Positions 31,749 through 41,401 of a stretch of DNA of 45,835 nt are shown here, piece after piece. The stretch's first letter is position 1, and the number at the start of each line of letters is the position of its first letter. The stretch spans positions 1-45,835 of the forward strand of contig NZ_AXDV01000005.1 of the NCBI RefSeq assembly GCF_000784355.1, given 5' to 3'. The position numbers and the translations under genes are program-made. This DNA comes from Methanolacinia paynteri. Its GTDB lineage: Archaea > Halobacteriota > Methanomicrobia > Methanomicrobiales > Methanomicrobiaceae. The notes beneath the pieces were generated by a model. It saw nothing but the letters and a program-made list of their open reading frames with translations. It did no database searches and was not told the DNA's origin.

Positions 31749-32756
31749 TTATCCCTGTTTCCCCGTCACATAATTGATAACATTCTCGCAGATATCCGCC
31801 GAATAATCGCCGACCCTTCTCATACTGTCAGAAATAGAAACGATGGAAATCGCTATATGTGCCTGGTAATTAATCGCCAGCTTATTGATCCCGCTGCATT
31901 TATCTTCAAAAATAAGCGAATCGTTGATAATATCGTTTGCCTCTTTGAGGTCGTGATCGAAGAACGACTTGATGCTGCTCTTGAAGATCACGATCGATTC
32001 TTCGTTCACCCTCCCGATCATATCCAGGATCTCTTCAGGCGGTTCGCATTCCCCGAGTTTGACCACGTTATGAGCAATCCTACTCGCATGATCCCCCACA
32101 CGCTCGATGATCCTGCTCACGAGGAAGTAGTTCATGATCCCGTCGAGAGGCACATTCATCTTCCTTGCAAGATTGATATCGCCCAAAATAAGATTCGTCT
32201 GGCGGCCGATAAGCCAGTGAAGACGATCCACATCGTTGTCTCTCGATATAACACTCTGGGCAAGTTCGAGATCCCTGTTCTTTAAGGCCCGGACCGCATC
32301 CTCGTGCATCTTCTGCACTATAACAGACATCCTGGATATCGTGTTTTCGAGCGGCATCTCCGCCGGATTCAGGAGATCTTTAATGACGATCTCGGTCTCG
32401 GTCTCGTCCACGACCTCCTGGCCGATCGCCATATTCGTAAATTCACGGATCTTCTCCGAGGCAAAAGCAGGAAGCCTTCCGTGCGCCCAGATCCGCATCG
32501 TCGTATATCCCGCGAAATAGGCGCCGATAAGACTCCGGAGAAACAACGTCTGGTCCGTTATGGCGCTTACCTCGTAATTCCAGACCTTCTGGATCTGCTC
32601 GCCCGTCGTATTCGGCGTAATAAGAATAGTCCCGTCGTCCTGCTCGATAAGGCCGACAGGATCGTTTTTCGCGATTTTATTCCTGGTAATCCATTTCTTA
32701 GGCAAAGATACGATATACGAGGACCCACCGCTCATCTGGATCTTTCTGATATCCAT
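31749..32756 (-). CDS. Phosphate uptake regulator, AbrB-type domain plus PhoU
   Basis: This 335-aa protein combines an N-terminal swapped-hairpin DNA-binding domain (RKIQMSGGSSYIVSLPKKWI, about residues 3-50) with PhoU-like helical repeats (about 110-330, with VSRIIERVGDHASRIAHNV and SISDSMRRVGDYSADI). That architecture is the common archaeal phosphate regulator. The helical part is expected to sense PstB activity or bound metal and the first domain to bind DNA. It is divergent from pstS across 129 bases. A TATA box read leftward (32773-32786) sits about 25 bases before the ATG, so the mRNA is probably leaderless. It likely represses pstS and perhaps itself. Confidence 0.88.
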   Translation of the reverse strand: MDIRKIQMSGGSSYIVSLPKKWITRNKIAKNDPVGLIEQDDGTILITPNTTGEQIQKVWNYEVSAITDQTLFLRSLIGAYFAGYTTMRIWAHGRLPAFASEKIREFTNMAIGQEVVDETETEIVIKDLLNPAEMPLENTISRMSVIVQKMHEDAVRALKNRDLELAQSVISRDNDVDRLHWLIGRQTNLILGDINLARKMNVPLDGIMNYFLVSRIIERVGDHASRIAHNVVKLGECEPPEEILDMIGRVNEESIVIFKSSIKSFFDHDLKEANDIINDSLIFEDKCSGINKLAINYQAHIAISIVSISDSMRRVGDYSADICENVINYVTGKQG

Positions 32757-32885
32757 GTCAGTATTTTTACTCCAAAATATATATAAGAATATTGAAACGA
32801 TATCCGACTATCTTGATAAATACAAAATATGATCTCTTTCGGGTAAAGTTTATATTTCAAATACCGATTTGATATCGGTGACCTA
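32757..32885. promoter_or_regulatory. Divergent phoU-like/pstS promoter with operator
   Basis: Leftward TATA AAAATATATATAAG lies at about 32772-32785. Rightward TATA GTTTATATTTC at about 32848-32858 would start transcription only a few bases before the pstS ATG. Between that box and the start is an inverted repeat ACCGAT (32863-32868), TTGAT, ATCGGT (32874-32879), placed to block initiation. A related ACGATATCCG lies at about 32797. Confidence 0.6.
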
Positions 32886-33773
32886 ATGAAGGACAGCCAT
32901 AAAAAATCAGGTCTGGTATTAGTCGCACTTGCAATTGTTGTCTTTTCTGCAATCTTTGTATGTGGATGTACCGGAAACAGCGGAGTTGATAATCCTTCCT
33001 CTACAACGGAAGCGACCACAGCAACAGTTCAGACTCTAACAGTAACAGGGTCAACAACTGTTCTGCCCATCGCCCAGGCAGCTGCCGAAGCATATATGGA
33101 AACCAACAAGTACGCAGATATTCAGGTTTCCGGAGGAGGTTCGGGAGTTGGTGTCCAGGCAGTAGGAACAGGCACTGCCGATATCGGAATGGCATCAAGA
33201 GATCTGAAATCATCGGAATCCGAAGAATATCCGAATCTTGTCCAGCATGTCATCGCAGGTGACGGAATAGCTCTTGTAGTCTACAAAGACAATCCTGTAG
33301 ACAGCCTCACACTCGCACAGATCAAATCGATATACAAAGGTGAGATCACAAACTGGAACCAGGTAGGCGGCAATGATATGGAGATCGTAGTCGTAGGCCG
33401 GGACTCATCATCAGGAACCAGAGAATTCTTCTACGAATCCGTCATGGATGAAGAAGACTTTGTCGCAACACAGCTCGAGAAGAACTCGAACGGTGCCGTA
33501 GCACAAACCGTAAGTCAGACACCGGGAGCGATAGGCTACCTCAGTATGGGATACCTTGACGATTCGCTTAAAGCTCTCGACATCAATGTCGACGGAACAC
33601 TCATCGAAGCAACAGTCGACAACGTTCTTTCAGGAAAATACCCGGTTGCAAGAAACCTCAACATGTTCACCAACGGCGAAGCATCAGGACTTGCAGCAGA
33701 CTTCTTAGCCTACATCCTCGGCAGTGACGGACAGGCAATCGTAGTCGAAGAGGGTTACGTCCCTGTAGCGTAA
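32886..33773 (+). CDS. pstS: Phosphate-binding protein of the Pst transporter
   Basis: This 295-aa lipoprotein (lipid site C28 in FVCGC) captures phosphate outside the membrane for PstCAB. Family landmarks are VTGSTTVLPIAQAAAEAY (about 52-69), SGGGSGVGVQAV, GMASRDLKSSE, GRDSSSGTREFFY and the C-terminal GYVPV. The Ser/Thr/Arg/Asp phosphate ligands expected in the GST, SGGGS and SSSGT loops are present. It is the first gene of a closely spaced run extending to ppx at 43542. Confidence 0.95.
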   Translation: MKDSHKKSGLVLVALAIVVFSAIFVCGCTGNSGVDNPSSTTEATTATVQTLTVTGSTTVLPIAQAAAEAYMETNKYADIQVSGGGSGVGVQAVGTGTADIGMASRDLKSSESEEYPNLVQHVIAGDGIALVVYKDNPVDSLTLAQIKSIYKGEITNWNQVGGNDMEIVVVGRDSSSGTREFFYESVMDEEDFVATQLEKNSNGAVAQTVSQTPGAIGYLSMGYLDDSLKALDINVDGTLIEATVDNVLSGKYPVARNLNMFTNGEASGLAADFLAYILGSDGQAIVVEEGYVPVA

Positions 33774-33819
33774 ACGAAAAACAACATTCGGGAGACAATT
33801 CTCCCATTAATTTTTTATT

Positions 33820-35796
33820 ATGACATACGGTACAGATTTAAAAAAAAAGACTGTAAAGGATGAAAAATCTCCTTATAGTTCCAGTAATCTTTCGGATCAA
33901 ATCGTCCGGGGGATACTTTTCGCCGCAGCCGCTTTTGGCGTTCTCACCGTTTTTTTCATACTACTTTTTCTCCTGAAAGACGGTATTCCCGCTTTTGCCT
34001 CCATCGGACTGTACGATTTTTTGTTTGGCAGCGTCTGGAATCCCGGGGGAGCTAATCCTACATACGGTACACTCCCGCTGTGGGTCGACACCCTTCTCGT
34101 AACACTGGGTGCGATGATCATCGCAGCACCTCTCGGGATAGGCAGTGCAATATATATCTCCGAGATCGCGTCGTCCAGGATCAGATCGGTAATCAAACCC
34201 GCGGTCGAACTCCTTGCAGGAATCCCTTCGGTCGTCTACGGTTTCTTCGGTCTCGTAATACTGACCGACTGGCTGAGGATAACGTTCGATCTTGCCACAG
34301 GAGAATGCTGGCTTGCCGGCTCTATCCTTCTCGGCATAATGGCTCTTCCGACGATAATCAGCGTATCGGAAGATGCAATCAATGCGGTCCCCGATAATTT
34401 CAGGCGGGGTTCGCTCGGACTCGGCGCCACCTACTGGCAGACGATAAGCAAGGTAATCGTCCCCGCAGCTCTCTCCGGGATAACTGCGGCCATCATTCTC
34501 GGAATGGGCCGGGCGATAGGAGAGACGATGGCAGTGATGATGGTTACGGGTAATTCCGCCATAATACCGGACCCGATATACAACATATTCTCGCCGGTAC
34601 GAACACTCACCGGAACACTGGGAATTGAGATGGGCGAGGTTGCGGTAGGAAGCGAACACTATCATGCATTATTCGGCGTCGCCCTGCTCCTCCTTGTGAT
34701 AACTCTCGTTGTGAACCTGTCCGCCCAGCACATCATCAACAGGATCAGGCTCAAAGGAACGGGTTCCAACCACAAGGGCAGATCGAAATTATCGCTCCCG
34801 AACCCGGAGGCATTCAAATTATCCGAAAGATCGAAAGAGCGGCTGAAATATGCAGCGATAGTGGTTTTCATTCTATGCCTGCTTTATATCAATATATTCC
34901 TGTGCGCCGCCGCGGTCGTCCTGATACTTTTATGGAAGTTCTATCTACAGTCCCTCGACCCGAAAAAGATGCAGAAGCTCGCGTACGTGCTCCTGTATAT
35001 GTCGATAGGAATCGTGCTGGTAGTGCTCGGCATAATCCTCTACGACATCATATCGAAGGGTCTTCCGGCAATGTCCTGGGAATTTTTGACAGGATACCCC
35101 AAGGATCTCGGAAGAGAGGGAGGAATATTCCCGGCTATAGTGGGCACGCTCTATCTTGTCGGCGGAGCGATTCTGTTCGCACTTCCGATCGGCGTCTGCG
35201 CCGCGATATATCTTGTCGAATATACTAAAGAGAGCAGGATCACCTCGATAATAAGATCGGGAGTCGATCTCCTGAACGGCACTCCTTCAATCGTCTTCGG
35301 TCTCTTCGGGTTTGCGTTCCTGGTATTGTTCCTCGACTTCGGGGTCTGCCTTCTCGCCGGAATGATAACGCTCGGCCTGATGGTCCTCCCGACGATAATC
35401 AGGACCACTGAAGAGGCATTGAAGAGCGTTCCCGATTCGTTGAGGCACGGAAGTCTTGCACTCGGAGCAACAAAATGGCAGACGATACGAAAAGTCGTCC
35501 TCTCCCCCGCGGCACCGGGAATCATAACCGGAACGATCCTCTCCATAGGAAGAGCGGCAGGCGAGACGGCCCCGATCATGTTTACGGCCGTCGTGTTCAC
35601 GACCCGTTTCCTGCCTTCGTCGGTATTCGATCCCGTCATGGCACTGCCGTATCACCTCTTCATCCTCTCGACGAATGTGCCCGGGGCATCGACCAACCAG
35701 TACGGGACGGCCCTCGTGCTCCTGCTCCTCGTAATGGCTGTATATTGTATTGCAATCCTTGTAAGGAACCATTACCAGAAATCCCTAAGGTGGTAA
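33820..35796 (+). CDS. Fused PstC-PstA phosphate permease
   Basis: One 658-aa frame contains both permease subunits. The first half (about 25-310) is PstC-like, with the ATPase-contact loop [18 protein letters not shown]. The second half (about 385-655) is PstA-like, with [19 protein letters not shown]. Two extra hydrophobic stretches around 343-376 bridge them, as needed to bring the second half back to the right side. No stop or ribosome site interrupts the join, so this is a real fusion. It forms the membrane channel for phosphate with PstB; the two EAA-like loops allow it to act as a pseudo-dimer. Confidence 0.9.
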   Translation: MTYGTDLKKKTVKDEKSPYSSSNLSDQIVRGILFAAAAFGVLTVFFILLFLLKDGIPAFASIGLYDFLFGSVWNPGGANPTYGTLPLWVDTLLVTLGAMIIAAPLGIGSAIYISEIASSRIRSVIKPAVELLAGIPSVVYGFFGLVILTDWLRITFDLATGECWLAGSILLGIMALPTIISVSEDAINAVPDNFRRGSLGLGATYWQTISKVIVPAALSGITAAIILGMGRAIGETMAVMMVTGNSAIIPDPIYNIFSPVRTLTGTLGIEMGEVAVGSEHYHALFGVALLLLVITLVVNLSAQHIINRIRLKGTGSNHKGRSKLSLPNPEAFKLSERSKERLKYAAIVVFILCLLYINIFLCAAAVVLILLWKFYLQSLDPKKMQKLAYVLLYMSIGIVLVVLGIILYDIISKGLPAMSWEFLTGYPKDLGREGGIFPAIVGTLYLVGGAILFALPIGVCAAIYLVEYTKESRITSIIRSGVDLLNGTPSIVFGLFGFAFLVLFLDFGVCLLAGMITLGLMVLPTIIRTTEEALKSVPDSLRHGSLALGATKWQTIRKVVLSPAAPGIITGTILSIGRAAGETAPIMFTAVVFTTRFLPSSVFDPVMALPYHLFILSTNVPGASTNQYGTALVLLLLVMAVYCIAILVRNHYQKSLRW

Positions 35797-35801
35797 TTCA
35801 G

Positions 35802-36566
35802 ATGTCAGATAAAGAAACAATACTTGAAACGAAGAAGCTCAACCTCTTCTACGGCGAAAAACAGGCCCTGACGGAGGTTGACGTTCAGGTTTACAAAAAC
35901 CATGTAACCGCACTCATCGGCCCTTCGGGATGTGGAAAATCCACTCTTCTCAGGTGCTTCAACAGGATGAACGATCTTGTGGCCAGCTGCAGGATCGACG
36001 GCGAGATCATATACCACGACCGGAATATCTATTCGCCGGGCACCGACGTCGTCCACATGAGGAAGAAGATCGGGATGGTATTCCAGCAGCCCAACCCGTT
36101 CCCGAAATCGATCTATGACAATATCGCATACGGGCCGAGGATTCACGGGACAAAAGACAGGAAGAAACTCGACGAGATCGTTGAAAAGAGCCTGAAGCAG
36201 GCCGCATTATGGGATGAAGTCCACGACAGGCTGGACGAACCGGCGATGGGGCTCTCCGGGGGACAGCAGCAGAGGCTCTGCATCGCAAGAACTCTTGCAG
36301 TCGAGCCTGAGGTAATCCTGATGGACGAACCGTGCTCGGCTCTCGATCCGATAGCAACCTCGAAGATCGAGTCGCTGATCGACGATCTCAAGAAGACCTA
36401 CACGGTCATCATCGTTACGCACAGCATGTCGCAGGCTTCGAGGGTCTCAGATTATACGGGATTCATGTACCTCGGGAAGATGATCGAGTTCGGCGATACG
36501 GAGAAGATATTCACGAGCCCGGACGAAGAGCTGACGAACAACTACATCACCGGAAGGTTCGGATAA
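35802..36566 (+). CDS. pstB: Phosphate ABC transporter ATPase
   Basis: This 254-aa ATPase has all marks of PstB: Walker [10 protein letters not shown] (residues 40-48), CFNRMNDL, the Q-loop [17 protein letters not shown], signature LSGGQQQR (151-158), Walker [14 protein letters not shown] and the H-loop in VTHSMSQA. I chose ATG 35802, five bases after the permease stop; a longer frame upstream would run inside pstC-pstA. It powers phosphate import and, through PhoU, probably signals transport status. Confidence 0.96.
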   Translation: MSDKETILETKKLNLFYGEKQALTEVDVQVYKNHVTALIGPSGCGKSTLLRCFNRMNDLVASCRIDGEIIYHDRNIYSPGTDVVHMRKKIGMVFQQPNPFPKSIYDNIAYGPRIHGTKDRKKLDEIVEKSLKQAALWDEVHDRLDEPAMGLSGGQQQRLCIARTLAVEPEVILMDEPCSALDPIATSKIESLIDDLKKTYTVIIVTHSMSQASRVSDYTGFMYLGKMIEFGDTEKIFTSPDEELTNNYITGRFG

Positions 36567-36579
36567 GGTGGGAAATTAA

Positions 36580-37230
36580 ATGAGCGATAAATTTCAGTCT
36601 GAATTGAAAAAATTAAAGGAGTACACCATAGAGATGGGTGAATTCTCCATCACCATGTTCAGGGATTCACTCAAAGCGTTGAACGACATGGACGAAAAGC
36701 TTGCAAACGATGTGATCGGGCGAAAGAGGAAGCTTGCCGAGTACAACAACAACATCGACGAGGAAACCCTGAGAGTTCTCACCCTCTACCAGCCGGTCGC
36801 AAGCGATATCAGGTTCCTATCGTGCATCTCGCAGATGAACACCTCGCTGTACAGGCTCGGGCGGAACGGGAAGGATATTGCCAAACTTATCACCATTCTC
36901 CCCAATACCCCGCACCTGAACGTGTTCAAAAATATCTGCCACATGGGCGATTATGTCGCCATTATGATAGCTGACGTCCTCGAGGCGTTCAGGACCGGCG
37001 ACATCTCCAAGATCCTCGATCTCGGGAAGAGGGACAACTACGTCGACAATCTCCAGGAGACGATCTTCCGGGAGAGCTTCACGTACATGATGGAGGACAG
37101 CAGCAATATCTCCCGCTGCATCGAGTACGTCATGGTCTCGAGATATCTCGAGAGGATGGGGGACCATGCATGCCTTATGGGAGAAAAGGTATACTTTATG
37201 ATAGAAGGAAAGAAAATAGAGTTCCATTAA
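36580..37230 (+). CDS. phoU: PhoU phosphate regulator
   Basis: This 216-aa all-helical protein has two PhoU repeats (about 5-100 and 115-210). The metal-binding style segments LYRLGRNGKDIAKLI and VSRYLERMGDHACLMGEKV are present. Unlike the regulator at 31749 it has no DNA-binding domain, so it should act through PstB or protein partners. ATG 36580 follows AAGGTGG with 13 bases after pstB. Two PhoU-type proteins around one transporter suggest a division between transcriptional and transport control. Confidence 0.92.
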   Translation: MSDKFQSELKKLKEYTIEMGEFSITMFRDSLKALNDMDEKLANDVIGRKRKLAEYNNNIDEETLRVLTLYQPVASDIRFLSCISQMNTSLYRLGRNGKDIAKLITILPNTPHLNVFKNICHMGDYVAIMIADVLEAFRTGDISKILDLGKRDNYVDNLQETIFRESFTYMMEDSSNISRCIEYVMVSRYLERMGDHACLMGEKVYFMIEGKKIEFH

Positions 37231-37243
37231 ACGGTCGTTTTAA

Positions 37244-39355
37244 ATGTCAAAAATAAGCCTGAATAATCCCGGTATTTTTATCAACCGCGAACTTTCATGG
37301 ATAGAATTCAACAGGATGGTACTGGAGGAAGCGCAGGACCAGAGACATCCTCTTCTCGAGAGAGTGAAATTTCTCTCCATCTTCTCGAGCAACCTCGACG
37401 AATTCATGATGATCCGCGTTTCGGGACTGAGGAGGCAGAAGAAAGCAGGAGCTTTGGAATCCCCTCCCGACGGACTGACACCGACCCAGCAGCTCTCGGC
37501 CATCCGCTCGGAGGTGAAGAAGCAGATCCTCGAGTCCGATATGATCTGGCGCGACAATCTTCTGCCCGCCCTGAATAAAGAGGGAATATTCATCCACCGC
37601 TTCAGGGAGCTGAATAAAAAACAGAAGAACTTCCTGAGAAAGTATTTCGAGAAGGAGATCTTTCCGGCCCTGACCCCGATGGCGTTCGACCCGGGCCGCC
37701 CGTTTCCGTTCATATCGAACCTGAGCCTGAACCTCGCCGTAATCATCGACGATCCGCAGGAGGGAAATATATTTTCGAGGCTCAAGATCCCGAGGGAGAC
37801 ATTCCCGAGGCTGATCAGGATACCGCCGGAATGCATCAAACTTTCCGAAGAATGCCAGGATCTTGTAGATGAGTATCATTTTGTCTTCATAGAAGATCTC
37901 GCTGCGGCAAATGCCGATCTCCTCTTCCCCGAGGAAAAGATCGTCAACTGTTATCCGTTCGTCGTATCGAGAGATGCCGACCTCGAGATCGAGGAGGATG
38001 AAGCAGCCGATCTCCTTACTGCGATCGAAGAGAGTGTCGAACTGAGACGGATCGGGTCTCCCGTAAGGCTCGAAGTCGACCGTTCCATGCCGAAATGGGT
38101 GCGGAATATTCTTGCAAAAAAATTCGAGCTCGGGTCCGGGGACGTGTACACGGTAGACGAGCACCTGAGAAAGTCGGACCTTATGCAACTGATGGATGTC
38201 GACCGGCCCGATCTTAAGGACAAGCCGTTTCTTCCCTCCTACCCCTGCGGGTTCGAGGATGAAGACAAAAGCATCTTTCCTGAGATCAAAAAGGGCGATA
38301 TCCTCTTCTACCACCCCTACGACAGCTTCACCCCGATCGTGAATTTCATACGGCAGGCGGCCGAGGATCCGGACGTAATCGCGATTAAGCAGACGCTCTA
38401 CAGGACCGGCCCGAAGTCCCCGATCGTCCAGGCGCTTATGAAAGCGAGGATGAACGGCAAGCAGGTCTCGGTGATGGTGGAGCTCAAGGCGAGATTCGAC
38501 GAGCAGAACAATATCACCTGGGCGAAGGCGCTTGAGAGAACCGGCGTCCATGTCGTATACGGGCTGATGGGAATCAAGGTCCATTCAAAGATGACGATGG
38601 TCGTCAGGAGAGAGAAGGAGGGGCTTGAGACCTACATCCATATCGGGACAGGAAACTACAACCCGGTTACCGCGAGGATCTATACGGATATCGGCATCAT
38701 GACATGCGACAGATCGATCGCATCCGATGTCACCGATCTCTTCAATGCCTTAACAGGCCATTCGGGAAAACGCGAGTTCAACGATCTCATCGTCTCCTAC
38801 GGCAAGACGGGCATGATGAAGGAGAAGATCCTCGGCCTGATCGAACAGGAGATCGAGGTCCAAAAGCAGGGCAAAGAGGGTTATATCGCGTTCAAACTGA
38901 ATCAGCTCGTGGACCCGGATATCATTATCGCGCTCTATAAGGCTTCGAAAGCAGGTGTCAAAATCGTCCTCCAGGTGAGGGGCATCTGCTGTCTCAGGCC
39001 GGGAATGAAGGATATCAGTGAAAATATCGAATGCACGTCCATAGTAGGGAGATTCCTCGAACATTCGAGGATATTGTACTTCAGAAACGACGGCAACGAT
39101 ATTCTTCTCACCGGAAGCGCGGACATGATGCAGAGGAATCTCAACCGGAGAGTCGAGATCCTGATGGAGATAAAAGACGAGAATATCAAATCAGAAATAA
39201 AGAAGATCCTCGACGTCCACCTGAACGACAATGTAAATTCGAGAGAACTTCGCCCTGACGGCAGCTACGTCAAGAAAGAAGCGTCAGGGGAGAGATGCGA
39301 CGCACAGCAGTGGATGATAGATCACAGGGGTGTCTGGAATGAAGGGCACCTCTGA
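37244..39355 (+). CDS. ppk: Polyphosphate kinase 1
   Basis: This 703-aa enzyme polymerises the terminal phosphate of ATP into polyphosphate. It begins with the usual INRELSWIEFNRMVLEEAQ (about 13-31). The autophosphorylated histidine is H447 with K449 in KVHSKMTMVVR, followed by HIGTGNYNPVTARIYTDIG. The second conserved histidine is H607 in FLEHSRILYF. The length matches bacterial Ppk1. It is less usual in archaea than in bacteria, so lateral acquisition at some point is plausible, but codon use looks like the neighbours. It is coupled to phosphate import by position, 13 bases after phoU. Confidence 0.95.
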   Translation: MSKISLNNPGIFINRELSWIEFNRMVLEEAQDQRHPLLERVKFLSIFSSNLDEFMMIRVSGLRRQKKAGALESPPDGLTPTQQLSAIRSEVKKQILESDMIWRDNLLPALNKEGIFIHRFRELNKKQKNFLRKYFEKEIFPALTPMAFDPGRPFPFISNLSLNLAVIIDDPQEGNIFSRLKIPRETFPRLIRIPPECIKLSEECQDLVDEYHFVFIEDLAAANADLLFPEEKIVNCYPFVVSRDADLEIEEDEAADLLTAIEESVELRRIGSPVRLEVDRSMPKWVRNILAKKFELGSGDVYTVDEHLRKSDLMQLMDVDRPDLKDKPFLPSYPCGFEDEDKSIFPEIKKGDILFYHPYDSFTPIVNFIRQAAEDPDVIAIKQTLYRTGPKSPIVQALMKARMNGKQVSVMVELKARFDEQNNITWAKALERTGVHVVYGLMGIKVHSKMTMVVRREKEGLETYIHIGTGNYNPVTARIYTDIGIMTCDRSIASDVTDLFNALTGHSGKREFNDLIVSYGKTGMMKEKILGLIEQEIEVQKQGKEGYIAFKLNQLVDPDIIIALYKASKAGVKIVLQVRGICCLRPGMKDISENIECTSIVGRFLEHSRILYFRNDGNDILLTGSADMMQRNLNRRVEILMEIKDENIKSEIKKILDVHLNDNVNSRELRPDGSYVKKEASGERCDAQQWMIDHRGVWNEGHL

Positions 39356-39408
39356 TAATAAACGCTTTTCTCCTTCAAGTACCGATTATAAATTACGGAG
39401 CAGTGAAG

Positions 39409-41400
39409 ATGTCAGGGAAATATAGCTGTCCTGACAAAGGGTATTGCCTTTATGCCGCAGAATATATGACCTCTCTTCTCTCGGCGCTTGCTGCAGAGAC
39501 GGAGGGTGTGAAATATTCGGATGATATCGAATACGTCCACCGCTGCAGGGTTGCGACGAGAAGACTTCGGGCGGCGATGTCGGTATTCGAGGAATGTTTC
39601 CCCAAAAAAGAGTTCGGGGAATGGCTGAAACAGATCAAAGGGATCACCGGCTCGCTCGGCGAGGCAAGGGACCTGGACGTCCAGGTAGATTTCCTCAAAA
39701 AGTTTCTTTCGCCTGAAGAGCGGCAGGGAACGAAGGTTTTCTTTATCGCCGGGGATGTTGCGGGAAAGACAAATCAGACAAACGTTTCCGAGACTGCGAT
39801 AATTCCCGTGTATCCCGCTGAAGACGACGACGCCCGGGCAGGGAAATCAGTCGTTTCCAGGATCGTGAACTTCTTCAGGCATATCTTTTCGCCGGGGAGA
39901 GATGAAACCGAACCTGAACCCGAAGGACAGACAGGTGATCTCACACCATCATCAGGATATAATTTCAGGGCGTCGGATCCGTATACGGCGGGAATCGAAT
40001 GCCTGATTACAAGACTCGAACAGAGAAGAAAGAGCATCCAGCCGGCCGTTATAAAGTCCATCGAATCTTTCGAGAAGTCGAAGACGGCCGAAAAGATGGG
40101 GACATACCTGAGGGCGATGATCGTCGAGGCGGACCTGAACCAGACCGACATCCACTCACCTTACTCCTTCGAGAAGGCGTTTTACAATATTACGCTTGCA
40201 GAGGAGGGCCTGTACTGGTATGAGAGATTCTTAAAAGATCCGTCGCTGGTGAAAAGGCATCACGAGATGAGGATCTCGGCGAAGAAGTTCCGGTATACGA
40301 TCGAGACATATTCCGGGCTGTACGAAGGGGAGCTGAAAGACCAGATCAAGGTCATGAAAAAGCTCCAGGACTATCTCGGCGATATCCACGACTGCGATGT
40401 CTGGGCGGCCTTCCTCGATGACTTCATCGTCGAGGAGAGGAAGAGGAACATCGAATTCTTCGGAAACGACCGGTTCTTCATGTTCGTTCTCCCGGGCCTC
40501 AACTTTCTCAAAGAGAACAGGATCTCGAAGAGGACGGAGCTGTATACAGAACTTCTCGAGTACTGGGACGGGATGAAGAAGGAGCATTTCCGCGAGGAGC
40601 TGGGATCGGTGATCTCTCTTCCGCTCCAGTCTTCGTTGAACCGCATCATCGACAGTTCGCCGGACGATTCACCCCTGCATATCGCACTGATCGGGGACGT
40701 TCACGCGAACCTTCCCGCACTGGAGGCCGTGCTCGCGGACGCGAAAGAACGCGGGGCATCAGCGATCATCAACACCGGGGATTTTATCGGGTACGGTGCT
40801 TTTCCCGACCAGACGGTATCGAAGATCAGGGCCGAGCATATCGTCAGCGTCATCGGGAATTACGATCTTTCTGTACTTAAGTCCAGGACGAAGAAGAAGA
40901 GCCTCCCGAAGAACAGGCAGAAACGTTTCGCGATGGAATGGGCGTATAAGGAGCTTTCCGATGAGAACAGGAGATACCTGAAGCTGCTTCCGAAAAATCT
41001 CAGCCTTATGGTGAAGGGAAAGTCCCTGTATGTCACGCACGGATCGCCTGATTCGATAAAGGATTACATAAACGAGACCACGCCCGACGATCTTCTCAGG
41101 TCGTATATCAGCGGTACGGGAGCGGATTTCATCATCACCGGTCATACCCATACGCAGTACGCAAAAAAGATCGACGAGACGTGGTTTATCAATACCGGTA
41201 GCGTGGGAAGACCGGACGACGGAGATCCCAGGGCATGCTACGCCATGCTGAGCCTGAATCCTTTCTCCCTGTATCATGTCAGGGTGCCGTACGACGTGGA
41301 GAGGGCTGTCGAGGAGATCTATAAGAAGAACCTTCCCGAATCGTTTGCAAGGATATTCCGGGAAGGAAAACCGCTGGATATAATCATGCATTCGGATTGA
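39409..41400 (+). CDS. CHAD domain fused to a metallophosphoesterase
   Basis: A 663-aa fusion. About residues 10-100 and 240-345 form a CHAD domain (YVHRCRVATRRLRAAMSVF, ARDLDVQVDFLKK, EMRISAKKFRYTIETYSG, LQDYLGDIHDCDVW), whose basic histidine-rich surface binds polyphosphate. An acidic, proline-rich linker interrupts it near 165-185. About residues 424-650 form a YfcE-like phosphoesterase with LIGDVHAN, NTGDF, GNYD (where GNHD is usual), VTHGSPD and GHTHTQ. Between ppk and ppx it may cleave polyphosphate held by CHAD. I chose ATG 39409, eight bases after GGAG, rather than GTG 39403. Confidence 0.85.
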   Translation: MSGKYSCPDKGYCLYAAEYMTSLLSALAAETEGVKYSDDIEYVHRCRVATRRLRAAMSVFEECFPKKEFGEWLKQIKGITGSLGEARDLDVQVDFLKKFLSPEERQGTKVFFIAGDVAGKTNQTNVSETAIIPVYPAEDDDARAGKSVVSRIVNFFRHIFSPGRDETEPEPEGQTGDLTPSSGYNFRASDPYTAGIECLITRLEQRRKSIQPAVIKSIESFEKSKTAEKMGTYLRAMIVEADLNQTDIHSPYSFEKAFYNITLAEEGLYWYERFLKDPSLVKRHHEMRISAKKFRYTIETYSGLYEGELKDQIKVMKKLQDYLGDIHDCDVWAAFLDDFIVEERKRNIEFFGNDRFFMFVLPGLNFLKENRISKRTELYTELLEYWDGMKKEHFREELGSVISLPLQSSLNRIIDSSPDDSPLHIALIGDVHANLPALEAVLADAKERGASAIINTGDFIGYGAFPDQTVSKIRAEHIVSVIGNYDLSVLKSRTKKKSLPKNRQKRFAMEWAYKELSDENRRYLKLLPKNLSLMVKGKSLYVTHGSPDSIKDYINETTPDDLLRSYISGTGADFIITGHTHTQYAKKIDETWFINTGSVGRPDDGDPRACYAMLSLNPFSLYHVRVPYDVERAVEEIYKKNLPESFARIFREGKPLDIIMHSD

Positions 41401-41401
41401 T

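Noticed and set aside
31497-31777. Short frames across repeat copy 2 and the GC hairpins
   Set aside because: Proline/arginine-rich translation of palindromic DNA; not conserved in repeat copy 1.
37295-38584. 429-residue minus-strand frame under ppk
   Set aside because: Ppk1 catalytic motifs are intact on the plus strand; the reverse frame has no family features.
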